From: Mytilus galloprovincialis
Lineage: Eukaryota; Mollusca; Bivalvia; Mytilida; Mytilidae
DNA: 64,000 nt
Direction: 5' to 3'
Assembly: GCF_965363235.1 (NCBI RefSeq)
Contig: NC_134841.1
Location: 62,083,078 to 62,147,077 of the forward strand
Below, one piece after another: positions 12,000 to 23,252 of this stretch. The notes under the pieces were generated by a model, which saw only the letters and a program-made list of their open reading frames with translations, had not been told where the DNA came from and searched no databases. The translations under genes were made by a program, and so were the position numbers. Each line of letters starts with the position of its first letter. Position 1 is the first letter of the stretch.

Positions 12000-12745
12000 T
12001 CTTAATAAGGAGCTATATTGGTACAATTCAGAGATGTTACAATTTTTTCATTAAAAAGTTTTTTTTATATATATAATAAGGACACACTAAACCAATTTTA
12101 ATTTTTAGGGAAAATGTAGTATAAATTGCCATAGTCACGTAAACATAACTTTTTTTGGTTTAAAATGTCCTTCTTGAGGGATTCCCTGTTGTCCCACCTA
12201 AAACACCCTAAATTCCGCATATTGGACTTTCATCTTTTTTTAGGGTTAAATTAAATATTTATCACACATATCATAATATATGTAAATCGAGATATTGATC
12301 AAAAGGCATTTTTATTTTTTATTTTTATAGTAAATTTCATTCTGTTGGCACTTTTTGAAATTGGCCCTACCTCTTTTGCCAATTGAAGCAATTATATATT
12401 ATGAAACTGCCTTGAACAATGAGACAAGCCAATACCCTATACAGTCAGTTACGATAGGACCCGATATAACAACAATGAAACGATTAAAACTCATTCATTT
12501 CAAACGGGATAGCACATCCTCATTTTTACGGAGATGTTGTTTACCGTGCCCGGAAATTTAGAAACGATCCTGGTAAACTTAATGATCCTTTGAATAAACT
12601 CATTCTGAAAGGTTACCAATTCAACACTGTAATTAGATCTTTGAATATTGTTTTTATTGGTATTAATATTGATTTTTTTATCAGTAAATTAAAAACATAC
12701 TAAGTATAATTGTTATATACATATACACTTTCATTGATCTACAAT
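12000..12745. other. Unassigned stretch
   Basis: A weak coding-like block at about 12360-12620 reads as short pieces in several frames and may be a transposon remnant. Nothing else is recognisable. Confidence 0.3.
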
Positions 12746-12749
12746 CTGT

Positions 12750-13165
12750 CGAAACCTGTGTAGACGAAACGCGCGTCTGGCGTAAATACGTGTCTATGAT
12801 GAGTTAATTTACAACCACTTGGTCTATGCCACTGTTGGTGGAGTTTAAATTCCCCGAGGGAATCACCAGTCCAGTAGTCAGCACTTCTGTCCTGACATAA
12901 ATTATTATTGATATGGTCATATTTATAAATTAACTGTTTACAAAACTTTTGTATTTTTGACATCCTAAGGCTTTTTTACCTCAGAAATAGATTACCTTAC
13001 CCGTATTTGGCAAAACTTTTAGGAATTGTGGTCCTCAATGATCTTTAACTTCGTGCTTTAGTTGGCCTTTTTAACTTTTTTTTATTTGAGCGTCACTGAT
13101 GAGTCTTTTGCAGACGAAACGCGCGTCTGGCGTAAATACAAAATTTAATCCTGGTATCTATGATG
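12750..13165 (+). repeat. Hammerhead-like repeat, family A, 1.1-unit tandem
   Basis: The left edge carries a motif lacking its CTGATGA half (GTAGACGAAACGC at about 12760). One full unit follows, ending in a complete motif at 13096-13134. The shared GCGCGTCTGG strings at 12771 and 13121 set the period at exactly 350 bp. The unit contains the GTCTATGCCACTGTTGGTGG, CCAGTAGTCAGCACTTC and ATTACCTTACCCGTATTTGG blocks in the same order as the copy at 1.25 kb. Confidence 0.75.
13096..13134 (+). ncRNA. Hammerhead-ribozyme-like motif (family A)
   Basis: CTGATGA, GTC/GAC stem II (loop TTTTGCA), GAAA and ACGC/GCGT stem III with a terminal A. The core is intact. After the predicted cleavage position the sequence continues AATACAAAATTT, which does not pair with the upstream GAGCGTCA. 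Confidence 0.55.
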
Positions 13166-13194
13166 AGTTTATTTGGCATTGCTCAAGGTCATGT

Positions 13195-13815
13195 TTTTCT
13201 CCGACAGTTTATGACGTCTTTACACTAAATCCATTGGATGTTTGATGTGTACTGATTGATAATTTAGTCTTAGATGCATGATTATTTTTTCTTAGTTGTT
13301 AGTGGCCTTGAATTACAAAATGTACCAGTCAGTAACTGCAAGTACTTTCAGATCTGTACTTTTGGTTTTTGTTGTTGTTATGATGTACAGGTCCCCGGCC
13401 ACGTCCACTCTGGGTTTTTTGTTAGACGTATTTCTATTTGTATCCATCTGATGAGTTAAGTATTTTTCAACTGATTTTTATAGTTCGTTATTATGTTGTA
13501 CTGTTACACCACTGTCCCAGATAAGGGAAGGGTTGGGATCCCGCTAACATGTTCAACCCCGCCAGTGGCTGCCGTTTGTTAATGTGTGACATATATTTGT
13601 TTTTCGTTCATTGTTTGTACATGAAATATGCCGTTAGTTTTCTCATTTGAATTCTTTTACATTTGTCATTTCGGGCCCTTTTGTAGTTGACTATGCGATA
13701 AGCTTTGCTCATTGTTGAAGGCCGTACGGTGACCTATAGTTGTTAATTTCTGTGTCATTTGGTCTATTGTGGATAGTTATCTCATTGGCAATCATACCAC
13801 ATCTTCTTTTTTTAT
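13195..13815 (+). repeat. 3'-anchored dispersed repeat (AATCATACCACATCTTC family), longest copy
   Basis: This is the longest of five copies in the window. Blocks in order are TATCCATCTGATGAGTTAAG, CCACTGTCCCAG, GGGTTGGGATCCCGCTAAC, GTTAGTTTTCTC, GAAGGCCGTACGGTGACC and the shared 3' end CAATCATACCACATCTTC. The other copies start at different points but stop at the same 3' end, the hallmark of 5'-truncated retrotransposed elements. No coding capacity is seen. Confidence 0.7.
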
Positions 13816-16425
13816 ATATACAAACAAACAACATTCTGATTTATGACCAAAAACCAATAAACAAACAACAGATATAACAAACAGCAACTAACGTTCACTA
13901 CTGCATTAGATGCTCTTGATTTGGGACAGGCACATACGCAATGTGGCAGCGTAAAGAATGTTTGAGAGCGCTCAATCTTTCCCTTACCTGGAACAATGGT
14001 GTAACAGCAAAACATAAGAAAAACCTGTAAAAATAGAAACTCTTGGTTTAATAGCATCCTTGTGAGTAGCAACACTCTATCCATGAAATCATAATAGGAA
14101 ATACAAGCCCGGATATATCGTATCAATTGGGAGATATATACTTCGTATGCAAGCGATACTGGAATGTTGCTACATAGAAATGAAAAGTTCACAATTGGGA
14201 AGCTGAAATCATCTCTTTTGTCGTAAAGTTTTGTTTTCAGCTGACACTCATTGTCAATTTTTAAATGTAGGTCAAAATATGAGGCAGACTTAACTGTATC
14301 TGTTGTATCCTTGATCTCCAACTCGATTGGATAGATGCGTTCAACATAGTCACCAAATTTAGAACTATTTAGTGTGAGAACACCATCTATACAGCGGAGA
14401 GTAAAGTTAAAGGATATTGCTCACTTCTTATCTTTCTTCCTAAGAAGTTCCTGTATGAAGTCAGCCTCATTAGAATAAAGGAACAAGTCGGCAAGAATAG
14501 GGTCACACTTGGTTCCCATTGGAATGCAAATAGTTTGTTGAAATACACATCCTCCAAACGTAACAAATATGTTGTCAATCAAGAAATCAAGCATCTTGAT
14601 AATGTCAGTTTCAGAGCATTTTTGGTTTGAATCAGAGTGATTTTCTACAAAGTAGAATTTATCCCTCCCCAAGACCAGATACTTGTATCTACGTTTGCCA
14701 TTCTTTTTATGAAACAAAGCAATACCAATTCTGTCAATTTGTCTTTTAGTTTGAAATGGGGAATACTTGTGTATAAAGTGTAGACAAGTTAAATGTTTTT
14801 ATACTATTGCAAGATGAAAGGGTCTTAGTTTGTATGTACTCAAAAAGATCTTTAGATTTTTTTAGTATCCAAATCTGATTCACACCACCTCTAGAATATG
14901 CAGTTTCACAATAACTTTGAAACCGGCCCGGCTTTGATTGCTGACAAATATTTTGTTAATAAGTTAGAAAGATGTTTCGTGGAGCACTTGGAATATGCAG
15001 CAATATACAGTTGTTTGTAAGGACACTTATGTAGTTTAGATATCCAATACAGTGATGGAAGATCCAGTTCTTCGACTTTGGTTGAAATTCCAAAGGAACA
15101 TAGAACATACCTATGATTATCCAGGATTTCCTCTTTAGTAAGTGTCATGGTCGTATATGTTGAGTTCCCAAGAGAATTATCAATACCCAAATCATTTATC
15201 AAGCAGTTTATATAATATTATTTACACACAAAACGATGTTGTTTGGGGCTTTACCTGCGGGGACAACAACATATTTGTCATGGAGGTAGGCCAAGTGTTT
15301 TGCAACATTTGGGTATTTAAAGACGTAGAATGGGTATTGATAGACCTATTCAGTTTCTTCATTCTGTTTTGTATCAACGACCTCACAGCCTTAATCCATT
15401 CGGAAAGAGTACTAGTATATACGTCTTCTTTCTCGCCATTGCCTGGCATACTCTCGACTGAATCCATCAGTATTTTAAAGTTGTGTTTCCGATTGTTGGA
15501 TTTAGGCTAACGATATTTTCGGATAACACATTTCGCTGGGAAGTGTTATTGACAATGTTGAGGTCACCGGTAATAAGTGGTCAGCCAGCTTATATATAAA
15601 TGAGGAACTACCACAGGTACAATCAGAAGGTTTAGACTTGCATTCGATCGTCATTCTTGGGATCCTGCAACACATGTTTGTAATTGAAAATTTTAGTTGC
15701 AATTGATTTGATATAGGTATAAGAAATGATTGGTACAGACTGATCATTAAAATAGGGAGATATTCCGATTTAACTAATTTATGATGAAGGATATTGCCCA
15801 AGTTGACGTCATCGAGACCTTTGTTGGCAAAGAAAAGTATAAGAAAGGATCTTTTCTCTTTTTCATCTTTTCCAATGTGCATTAGTTTGAAAAGTCAGTG
15901 ACTTGCAATATCCAAAATGATAGCTGTAAGTTTGTATGGGTTTGAATAAGGGTTTGTAATAGTGGTTTCCAAACATAAATTGAACAGAGAATGAAGTTTT
16001 AAAAGGGGTAATGAATAAAGCTCCGTAATTTGATAAAGTTCACTTAACAAATAGAAACGCATGGAAGAGGTAAATAAAAACAATTATTCATTGCTTTATC
16101 ATCTCACTTATGTTCAGGTGCTCAAATATACTGAGTTTATTATTTACGCGGGCATTCAGAGCGTGGTTGAAAGTACGTAAAGTGTTGTAGGAAGAATTTT
16201 TGTAAAATATTTAATGACTTGAGAATTTCAGGAAAAGTATCAAAAGTCATAATTACTTGGGGACAGGACAATTGTTTTTCTCCCCCATTTTCTTGAAGAC
16301 CTCGTGATATTTTATTAGGAATTTGTCACTTCCGGTTCTAAATATCACAAAAGAAACTGGGATTAATACATATGTTTTATAAAATTAGTAATGTTTTTCC
16401 AAGTTGTCCAATAAAATGATATTAC
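13812..16425 (-). mobile_element. Penelope-like retroelement relic
   Basis: Minus-strand pieces give, in order, FANKGLDDVNLGNILHH, KPSDCTCGSSSFIYKLADHL, the RT block LPSLYWISKLHKCPYKQ, a GGCVFQQTICIPMGTKCDP block, LADLFLYSNEADFIQELL and a C-terminal stretch around ISQLIRYIRACISYYDFMD. These are the diagnostic strings of Penelope-like elements, which copy through RNA and are not bounded by true LTRs. The copy is broken at several points and cannot make a working protein. The 5' limit near 16425 and the 3' limit near 13985 are approximate. The 3' side abuts a copy of the AATCATACCACATCTTC repeat. Confidence 0.8.
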
Positions 16426-16429
16426 TATG

Positions 16430-17400
16430 ATTCTTTTGTCAAATAAACAAATTGAGAGACCTGTCATTCACAATCACCACCACAAGCACACAGGTCAGTG
16501 CATGAGAAGGCAGACTAGTTGTATCCAAAGTGAATATACTCTTGACATGAAGATGATGCCTCTGACATATCGCTCCAAAATGGTTGCCATTGATCATTTT
16601 TGTCTTTTATCCAGCCAAATGCATTTGGGCTAGTCAATTGTGGTTCCTAACTGAGACATTCACAACACATATCCACTGTGATAGATAGAACGTTTGGTGT
16701 GCTGGAAAGGGGCTGATTTTGTGAGTGGAATACTTTCAATGGACCTGCATTTTTGAGCGAAAAGATATTTTTGGCCCTCATTGACCTTCTCTGATATATT
16801 TGATCGATCACACATCAGAATAACGAATCATTCGATTAATGGCATAAACATGAGTGGTTTCGATATTCAAAGTCCTTGCATGGTCTCTCATAACGGTGAA
16901 TGCTATTTTGACATCATTAAATGCCATTCGTGTATCCCATGTTTTTTTGGTTTTTTTTTTCTTTATCCGCGAACGATGAGACAGTATCGCATCCAGTGAA
17001 TGTATGGAAGGCAGGTAATGCATATGTTTTTTCTAGTCCAAAAGTGTTCGCAAGCTCATAAATAGAAATATATCTTAACGGATTCCCAATCCCACAGGCA
17101 ACCCATATTTCAGCTGCATTTTTCGCATGAAATCAAGACACAACAATTACTACTACACCGGTATCAGCTGTCAACTCATCACTCTAGTATGTCCTTCTCT
17201 TATCACATTTGCAATATGCACTATGATTCTGATATCAGCTTCTTCTGAATTGCATGGTACACAAGGAGATCAAATTGAAGAGATGTCAGTTGTGTCTTTT
17301 ACACTAAACAGGAACCAATTAAAGATATTAAACCTTCCATAACAGCTCTATTACCAATATTTAAGAGGACGCAAAATCAGTAGTTATGATGAAACGCACC
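16430..17400 (-). pseudogene. PIN/FEN-like acidic-motif gene, C-terminal half (decayed)
   Basis: The minus strand shows SEEADIRIIVHIANVIREG, then a DT-rich strand with VVVIVV, then an aliphatic helix region (ISIYELANTFGLEKTYALPA), TFTGCDTVSSFA, KTWDTRMAFNDVKIAF and NIETTHVYAINRMI. The order E..AD, D-x-D, GCDT resembles the metal-binding acidic residues of PIN/FEN1-type nucleases. That resemblance is my inference. From memory, this ORF family is multicopy in molluscs and cnidarians and behaves like a mobile element, but I know no accepted name. The copy is decayed. Its N-terminal half lies next door on the opposite strand. Confidence 0.55.
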
Positions 17401-17789
17401 TTTGATGTTGTCAATACAAGTGTTCAAGCATTAAATCCTAGACATCAGTGATAAAATTAGATCAGCCTTAAATTCAATGATATTGGCCGGTATGATTAAG
17501 ATCGAATTTTAATCATGTTTGGTGGACTTATAGAGACGGCTTTATTCAAAACAATCGGCGATTGCATTGGCTTGAGTGTTCAGGATGGACAAGTGTAATT
17601 ACTCAAGCCCAGATTGCTTCATCTGGAAAAGCAGATGCGTTTTTTAAAGCTAGCCATTCAACAAGAACACGACGTGCGCATCAAGTGACAGCTTACACGG
17701 ATTTGGCTATACTTTTTGGACCTTTTGGATTATAGCTCTTCATCTTTTATATAAGCTTTGGATTTCAAATATTTTGGCCACGAGCATCA

Positions 17790-17828
17790 CTGAAGAGACA
17801 TGTATTGTCGAAATGCGCATCTGGTGCA
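17790..17828 (+). ncRNA. Hammerhead-ribozyme-like motif (family B)
   Basis: CTGAAGA (position 7 is variable in hammerheads), stem II GAC/GTC with loop ATGTATT, GAAA, then TGCGCATCTGGTGCA. Stem II has the reverse base pairs of family A at the same spacing. Stem III is weakened (G-U pairs and an A-C mismatch at the 15.1-16.1 position). Confidence 0.45.
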
Positions 17829-18139
17829 AGAAAATTGTTACCGTTAATTTTATTACTACCACTGGGTCGATGCCTCTGCTGGTGGACTATTAGTCCCCGA
17901 GGGTATCTCCAGCCCAGTAGCCAGTACTTCGGTACTGGCATGAACATACGGATTTTTTGTGTTATTAAAATTTGCTGTTACAAAATATTAGAAATTATTA
18001 TAAATTAAGGAATGTATCTCCCTCATGCAAAGCTCTGATTCCTTTCATGGATTTGGCTATACTTTTTGGACCTTTTGGATTATAGCTCTTCATCTTTTAT
18101 ATAAGCTTTGGATTTCAAATATTTTGGCCACGAGCATCA

Positions 18140-18178
18140 CTGAAGAGACATGTATTGTCGAAATGCGCATCTGGTGCA
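18140..18178 (+). ncRNA. Hammerhead-ribozyme-like motif (family B), second unit
   Basis: Identical core and stem II to the motif 350 bp upstream. The two predicted cleavage points would bracket exactly one 350-nt monomer. Confidence 0.45.
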
Positions 18179-19400
18179 AGAAAATTGGTACCGTTAATTT
18201 TATTACAGTATGTTTATTCTTCTCAAGGCTGCGTACAATAAATTTCTTGAAAAAGAAAACCTGGAGAAACACTAAGTTTTTAGGAATTGTATATGCGAAT
18301 GAAAAGCCAAATTTTAATTACTGGAATTAAACCATTAAACTTATACTGGACGCATGACTTTTAATAGAGCAATCAGAGAAGGAAATGTCAAGTTGCACAT
18401 AGAAACTTTCAGTAAGATCCTTCCTCGGTTTTTTGCCCTTGACTATATTCATTTTTCCAGGTGGTTACCAGTTCGTGTGCGTGACATGGCTACACTTATG
18501 AACACGATTCCTGACACTTACACAGCATTTTCTAACGGAAAGAGTGTAATTAGTAAGTCAAAGAAAATGTTTCCGGCAATAGCTATTGATCATGCGCATG
18601 AACAAAACAATGATGTTGTCAAGTCAGATAGAGCCGCTTTTGGATTAACAGAAAACCCAACAGCCCTCTGAAATGGATGATTGCTTGACCAGAAATGGAA
18701 AGACTTGCTAAAGAGTTTGAGAGCTGCATAGATTAATTTCATGATGAAAAGGAAATAAATCACCATCAGGAGCAAAAGGAAAGTGTTCAAATGTCGTTTG
18801 ATGTAACCTTAATGGTAGACGTGATAGACGAGGTAGGAAATACATTTCTCGAAGACAGCAACGAACTGCTTGCACTAGATACTAAAGATATAGCTACCTC
18901 AGCAGAAGTTGAGCAACCACAAGGAGCAAACTTTGACGAGTTCTTCAAACAAGAAAATCATATCCACCTACCAGAATTTTGTCGGAATGGAAACTTAAAT
19001 CGTATCACGTATGAATGGAAACAAAAATCTGACTTGCTTACAAAGACACGGACACAATCAACTAGTGATGTACCCAATGTAGAAACTATAGTTATTGATG
19101 GTGCAGCTGTTGTTAATATGTTAACACATGGAGCCTCTTGAACTTTTAATGGATATTCAGGGACAATAGTTTGTCTATACATTAGGAACTAGCTTGATAG
19201 TGTACAACGAGCTGATGTTGTGTGAGATACCTACATAGATTAACAGTTTAATGAATGCTACAAGAAGTAAGAGAGGGACCGGGATAATTAAGGAGACGTG
19301 TTCAGGGGCAAACATGCGTACCAGCTTCTTAAGTGTTATAAAAACAAAACAGTACTTTTCAATTTCTGACATATTTCTAGTATTTCAGTAATACAAAGTT

Positions 19401-20640
19401 GCGACCGGAAGCGGACCAAACTTCCCCAATTACTGCTTCAACATTATAAAATAACTATGAAAACCATCTGATATGATTCTGGTGAATTTAAACATCCGTT
19501 CTTGTAGGTCGCATTAAAATTTCTAAAAGAAAAAGAAAAAAGTTGAAATCTAGAACATGCATCCGCCATATTGAACTTTACCGGAAATTGACTATTTTTC
19601 CAGCTTGCCTCCATTTAAAATTAAAGAGTATAGATAGAAGTTTGTTTGAACAAAATTTGGTGCTTTTAACACGAAGTGCTCAATTTTTTAAAATATTGCA
19701 CCTATCTGCTAGATATGGAGGAGTAGCGACACACAAAATGCGGTCTCCTCATTTAATAGTATTACTTCAGCACCAAAACCTGAAAGTTAATTAGCAGGCA
19801 AAATTTCCAATCAACTACTAGTATCAAAGAATTAAAAAGTTTTATTGTCGATTATACTACTTAGATTTTAACATTGGTTAAAAAGATATTCAATATTTTA
19901 ATAACCCGAAACTCCTTTTATACGTTTTTAATAATTTACCAGTAATGTATAGATTTCGAACATTCACATTTAAAATGTCATTACAGACAAGGATATAGAA
20001 AACAAGTCAGGAAATTTATATACACCGTTAGAAGGACCAAAAGAACACCAAGTTTCAGAAAAGAAAAATTAACTATATAGAACAAAAGATCGTTTGTTTT
20101 GGTGTACTTTTTGGTTTAAATCTTTGCATGAAAAACTTAAATATATAAATCTAGAAAAAGGACCATTATTGACGATAATGTTAGATTTATCTGAAGGAAA
20201 TTCCCTTGGTTAATTTTAGCAGCATGAAAAGAAAATTCTTCATTTATATTTAAAGAAAAAATATCATCAAGAATACAATGAGTGTTTTTATATTTATCAA
20301 TGAAATGGAATTAACACGATCTCTACTGAATTTAACTGAGAAAAGATAAATTTTGGTTTTGTCTGTCCGCATTGCACAGTGTTTGCCACCTTCCAAGTAA
20401 AAACAATTGTACATTTATCCTATTGTTTTACTGATTAATTTTATTTTTCAATGGTTGTGTGGCTACATGCAGTCACTATTCTTCCTAACTAATTGACTGT
20501 ATCATAGGTCTATTGTAAATAGCCACACTAATAAAGAAATGTAGTTTCTTAAAGGAAAGAAACATTCAGATGAAAATGATAATAGGTCCAGCGGCAAATT
20601 GATATGCATATATAGGACAAGAACATGTTAATGTTATATG
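19401..20640. other. Unassigned AT-rich stretch
   Basis: No exon, RNA gene or named repeat is recognised. The frame at 19543-19794 has no domain. Confidence 0.4.
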
Positions 20641-20649
20641 AATATTAAT

Positions 20650-20904
20650 ATTGCTTTGTACGACCGACGCGCTGAGCCGGATTTTTAACATGCAAGTTCA
20701 CAAGGTAACAGTCCACCGGAAGACATGTCACCTTATCCGGACACATTATTCTGACTCCGATATGACTAGCTAGTTACTACTTTAATTTATGCCGCATACG
20801 GATGCGGAGAAGCAGCAAATACCAATTTTAAAGTCGGCCGAGGTTCGAACCCAAGGCTCACGCACTCGAGGCGAACATGATACCACGAGACCACTGAGGC
20901 GGTC
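20650..20904 (-). mobile_element. tRNA-derived SINE
   Basis: On the minus strand the head reads GACCGCCTCAGTGGTCTCGT (A box) and GGGTTCGAACC (B box), followed by a body with GTGTCCGGATAAGGTGACAT and ATCCGGCTCAGCGCGTCGG. The same head occurs at 62168 on the plus strand. Pol III would start at the head, and mobilisation depends on a LINE. Confidence 0.75.
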
Positions 20905-20914
20905 AGAAACATTC

Positions 20915-21565
20915 AGAGAGACAATAAAGTCTTAAAACGGTTCACAGCAACACATGAAAATGTATTAACATACGGCAAAAGTATTATTCCAAAAAATAAC
21001 TGATGTATAGTTACCGTTGTCTCGGACATTAGAGATACAATTATATATCCAAGCAAAAAGATGTATTTATAAAGATATCTAGTATTGTCTTTAGCCTTAG
21101 AGATACACTTGATATTTTTAACACCCCTAATAGATCACCAAATGGCTTTCTGTGTTGAATTCCTCAATCTCAAGCAGACACAACCCTTTAATTTTAAGAT
21201 TAAATAAAGTGACAGTTATTGCATGTCAAAGCAACACCATATGGTGTTTTGTAACGAAACAATCAACATACCTTTAATTGCACATACCAGAGTATTGGTT
21301 CCCAGAACTTCAGAAGAACAAAAACATATACTTCAGATCTGAGAAACAGGTAAAATGTAAGCACTTTTTTTTAAATTTCATTCAAAATCTTTAGTATTCA
21401 AAATTATAAGTCAAAAAATGTTTTAAACTGATAATCGGTCTTTCGGCTTTAATTTGATATAAAATAAAACAAAAATATTCTACAGATTTTGAAAGTTATA
21501 CTTATACGTAGGAACTGTTCTGTTTTGAATATGTACTACTTTCAGGTATGATTTTTCAGACCGGG
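20915..21565. other. Unassigned stretch
   Basis: Nothing recognisable is present between the SINE and the 3' end of the RTE-like LINE. Confidence 0.4.
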
Positions 21566-23252
21566 TACGAATTTGTGGTTTTACACCTTAAACCTTACCT
21601 TAACCTTAATTCTCTTCGCGCCAGAAGTCGCATAAGGCCTCCACGCTGCTTTTCCACCCTTTTCTATATTTTGCCGCTGTTCTGGATACGTTCCAACTTG
21701 TCCATCCTTGTTGGTTCCTTTCTCTCTCTGTTCTTCTCCAAGTAGTTTTTGGCCTTCCGTTGGTTCTTTTCCCTTCATGTGTCCATTGTAGGGCTACATA
21801 GCTGTTGTTGTCTCTTTCACGCCTTAATATATGTCCTATCCATGTCCACCGTCTCCTTCTGATTTCACAACCGATGTTTCTGGTGTTAGCAATTTCGTTT
21901 ACTGTTTTGTTTGATGTTTTACTTTGCCATCTTATTTTTAGGATCTTTCGTAGGCATTGGTGTTTTACAGTATTTAGTTTCTTTTCTTCAATGTTTGTAA
22001 GTTTCCATGTTTCGCATCCATACAATAATACAGGTCTAACTAATGATTTATATAGGTGTATTTTTGTTTTTCGGCCAATTCTTTTTGTATGTTATATATT
22101 TCTTAGGCGATGGAATGTCCCTCTTGCTTTCTGTATTCTGTTCTTGATGTCGCTACTTCCTCCTCCTTCTTTGTCAATGACAGCTCCCAGGTATGTGAAC
22201 TTGTCTACATCTTCTACTTTCTGGTCGTATAGTGTTATCAGCTCTTTACTCTTTGTTTGCTTTGATCTAAGAGTTTTACATTTTTTGGGGTTAAGTCTCA
22301 TTCCAACTCTTTCAGCTTCAGTTGTTAATTTCTGCTTTTTTTCATCAAGGTCGCTAAATTTTGAGGAAAGAAGTGTAATGTTGTCAGCAAAGTCAAGATC
22401 TTCTAGAACAGTTTTAAAGTTCCTTCTTATCCCTCTGGCTTTGTCTACAGTTGTTTTCCGCATGATCTAGTCTATGACTAGAAGGAAAAGAAAACCTGAC
22501 ATTACACGACCCTGTTTCACTCCTGATTTTATCTCAAACCATTCTGATGTTTCTCCCTGGTCGATGAGGGTACACTTAAATCCAGTGTATATTCCCTTTA
22601 TGATTCTTATGATCTTGCTTGGTATTCCATAGCTCTTCGTGATATACCACAGACTCTCTCGGTGGACTGAGTCAAATGCTTTTTCGAAGTCTATAAAAAG
22701 TATTATTAAAGCTGCCCCCCATTCATTTGTTTGCTCTAGTATGTTTCAAAGGATAAAAAAATCTGTTTAGTTGTTCCTCTTTTAGGTCTTAATCCTGCCT
22801 GCTCATTCCTCAATCTTTTGTCTATTCCTTCCTTTATTTTTTCTATAAGCATTCTGCAGAATACTTTACTGAAAACAGGTAGAAGAGTCACTCCCCTCCA
22901 GTTGTTACAATCTGTCATATCGCCCTTCTTAAAGATCTTGCAAATCAATCCCTTTCTCCAGTCTAATTTGTCTTCTTCCCATAGGCTGTTAAATATTTCT
23001 GCCATTTTCTCTGCTGTAAGGTCGATGTCTGCCTTTAAAATCTCTGGTGTTACCATGTCTATTCCTGCTGACTTCCCATTTTGTGTCTTCTTCAATGCTC
23101 TTTTAACTTCTGCTTCTGTCCATTCTCCTATATCGAACTTGTCTATTATAATTTCAGCCCATGTTCTACCAATCTATTCAGTATGTCGTTTCCTTCACTT
23201 TTCAGTTCTCCTTCTTTACTTTTTACTCCTGTGTGTTGCCTCTTTCTTTTAT

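Larger units (their letters stand above)
17698..18202 (+). mobile_element. Hammerhead-like repeat, family B, 1.44-unit insertion with target duplication
   Basis: The insertion has a 350-bp head-to-tail period (ATTTGGCTATACTTTTTGG at 17701 and again at 18051), with a motif in each unit (17790-17828 and 18140-18178). It sits inside a reading frame of the PIN/FEN-like gene. TTACA occurs on both sides (17693-17697 and 18203-18207), and the gene frame AY..SMFILL becomes continuous once the insert is ignored. This is direct evidence that a partial dimer moved as a unit. The two units are nearly identical where they overlap, so the insertion is fairly recent. Confidence 0.8.
17500..19400 (+). pseudogene. 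PIN/FEN-like acidic-motif gene, N-terminal half (decayed, interrupted)
   Basis: Plus-strand pieces read SGWTSVITQAQIASSGKAD then TRTRRAHQVTAY, break at a 505-bp repeat insertion (17698-18202), and resume with MFILLKAAYNKFLEKENL, FNRAIREGNVKLHIETFSK, RWLPVRVRDMATL, AIAIDHAHEQNNDVVKSD, AAFGLTENPTAL, LLALDTKDIATSAE, NFDEFFKQENHIHLPEF and IVIDGAAVVNML. A weaker trailing part to about 19370 includes RSKRGTG. It belongs to the same family as the minus-strand half at 16430-17400, so the gene has been split by an inversion or two copies lie head to head. It is not functional here. The function of the intact family is unknown to me. Confidence 0.55.

Noticed and set aside
13096-13134. Claim that the motif is an active self-cleaving ribozyme
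   Set aside because: Stem I cannot be paired from the flanking bases in any copy read here, so only a hammerhead-like structure is claimed.
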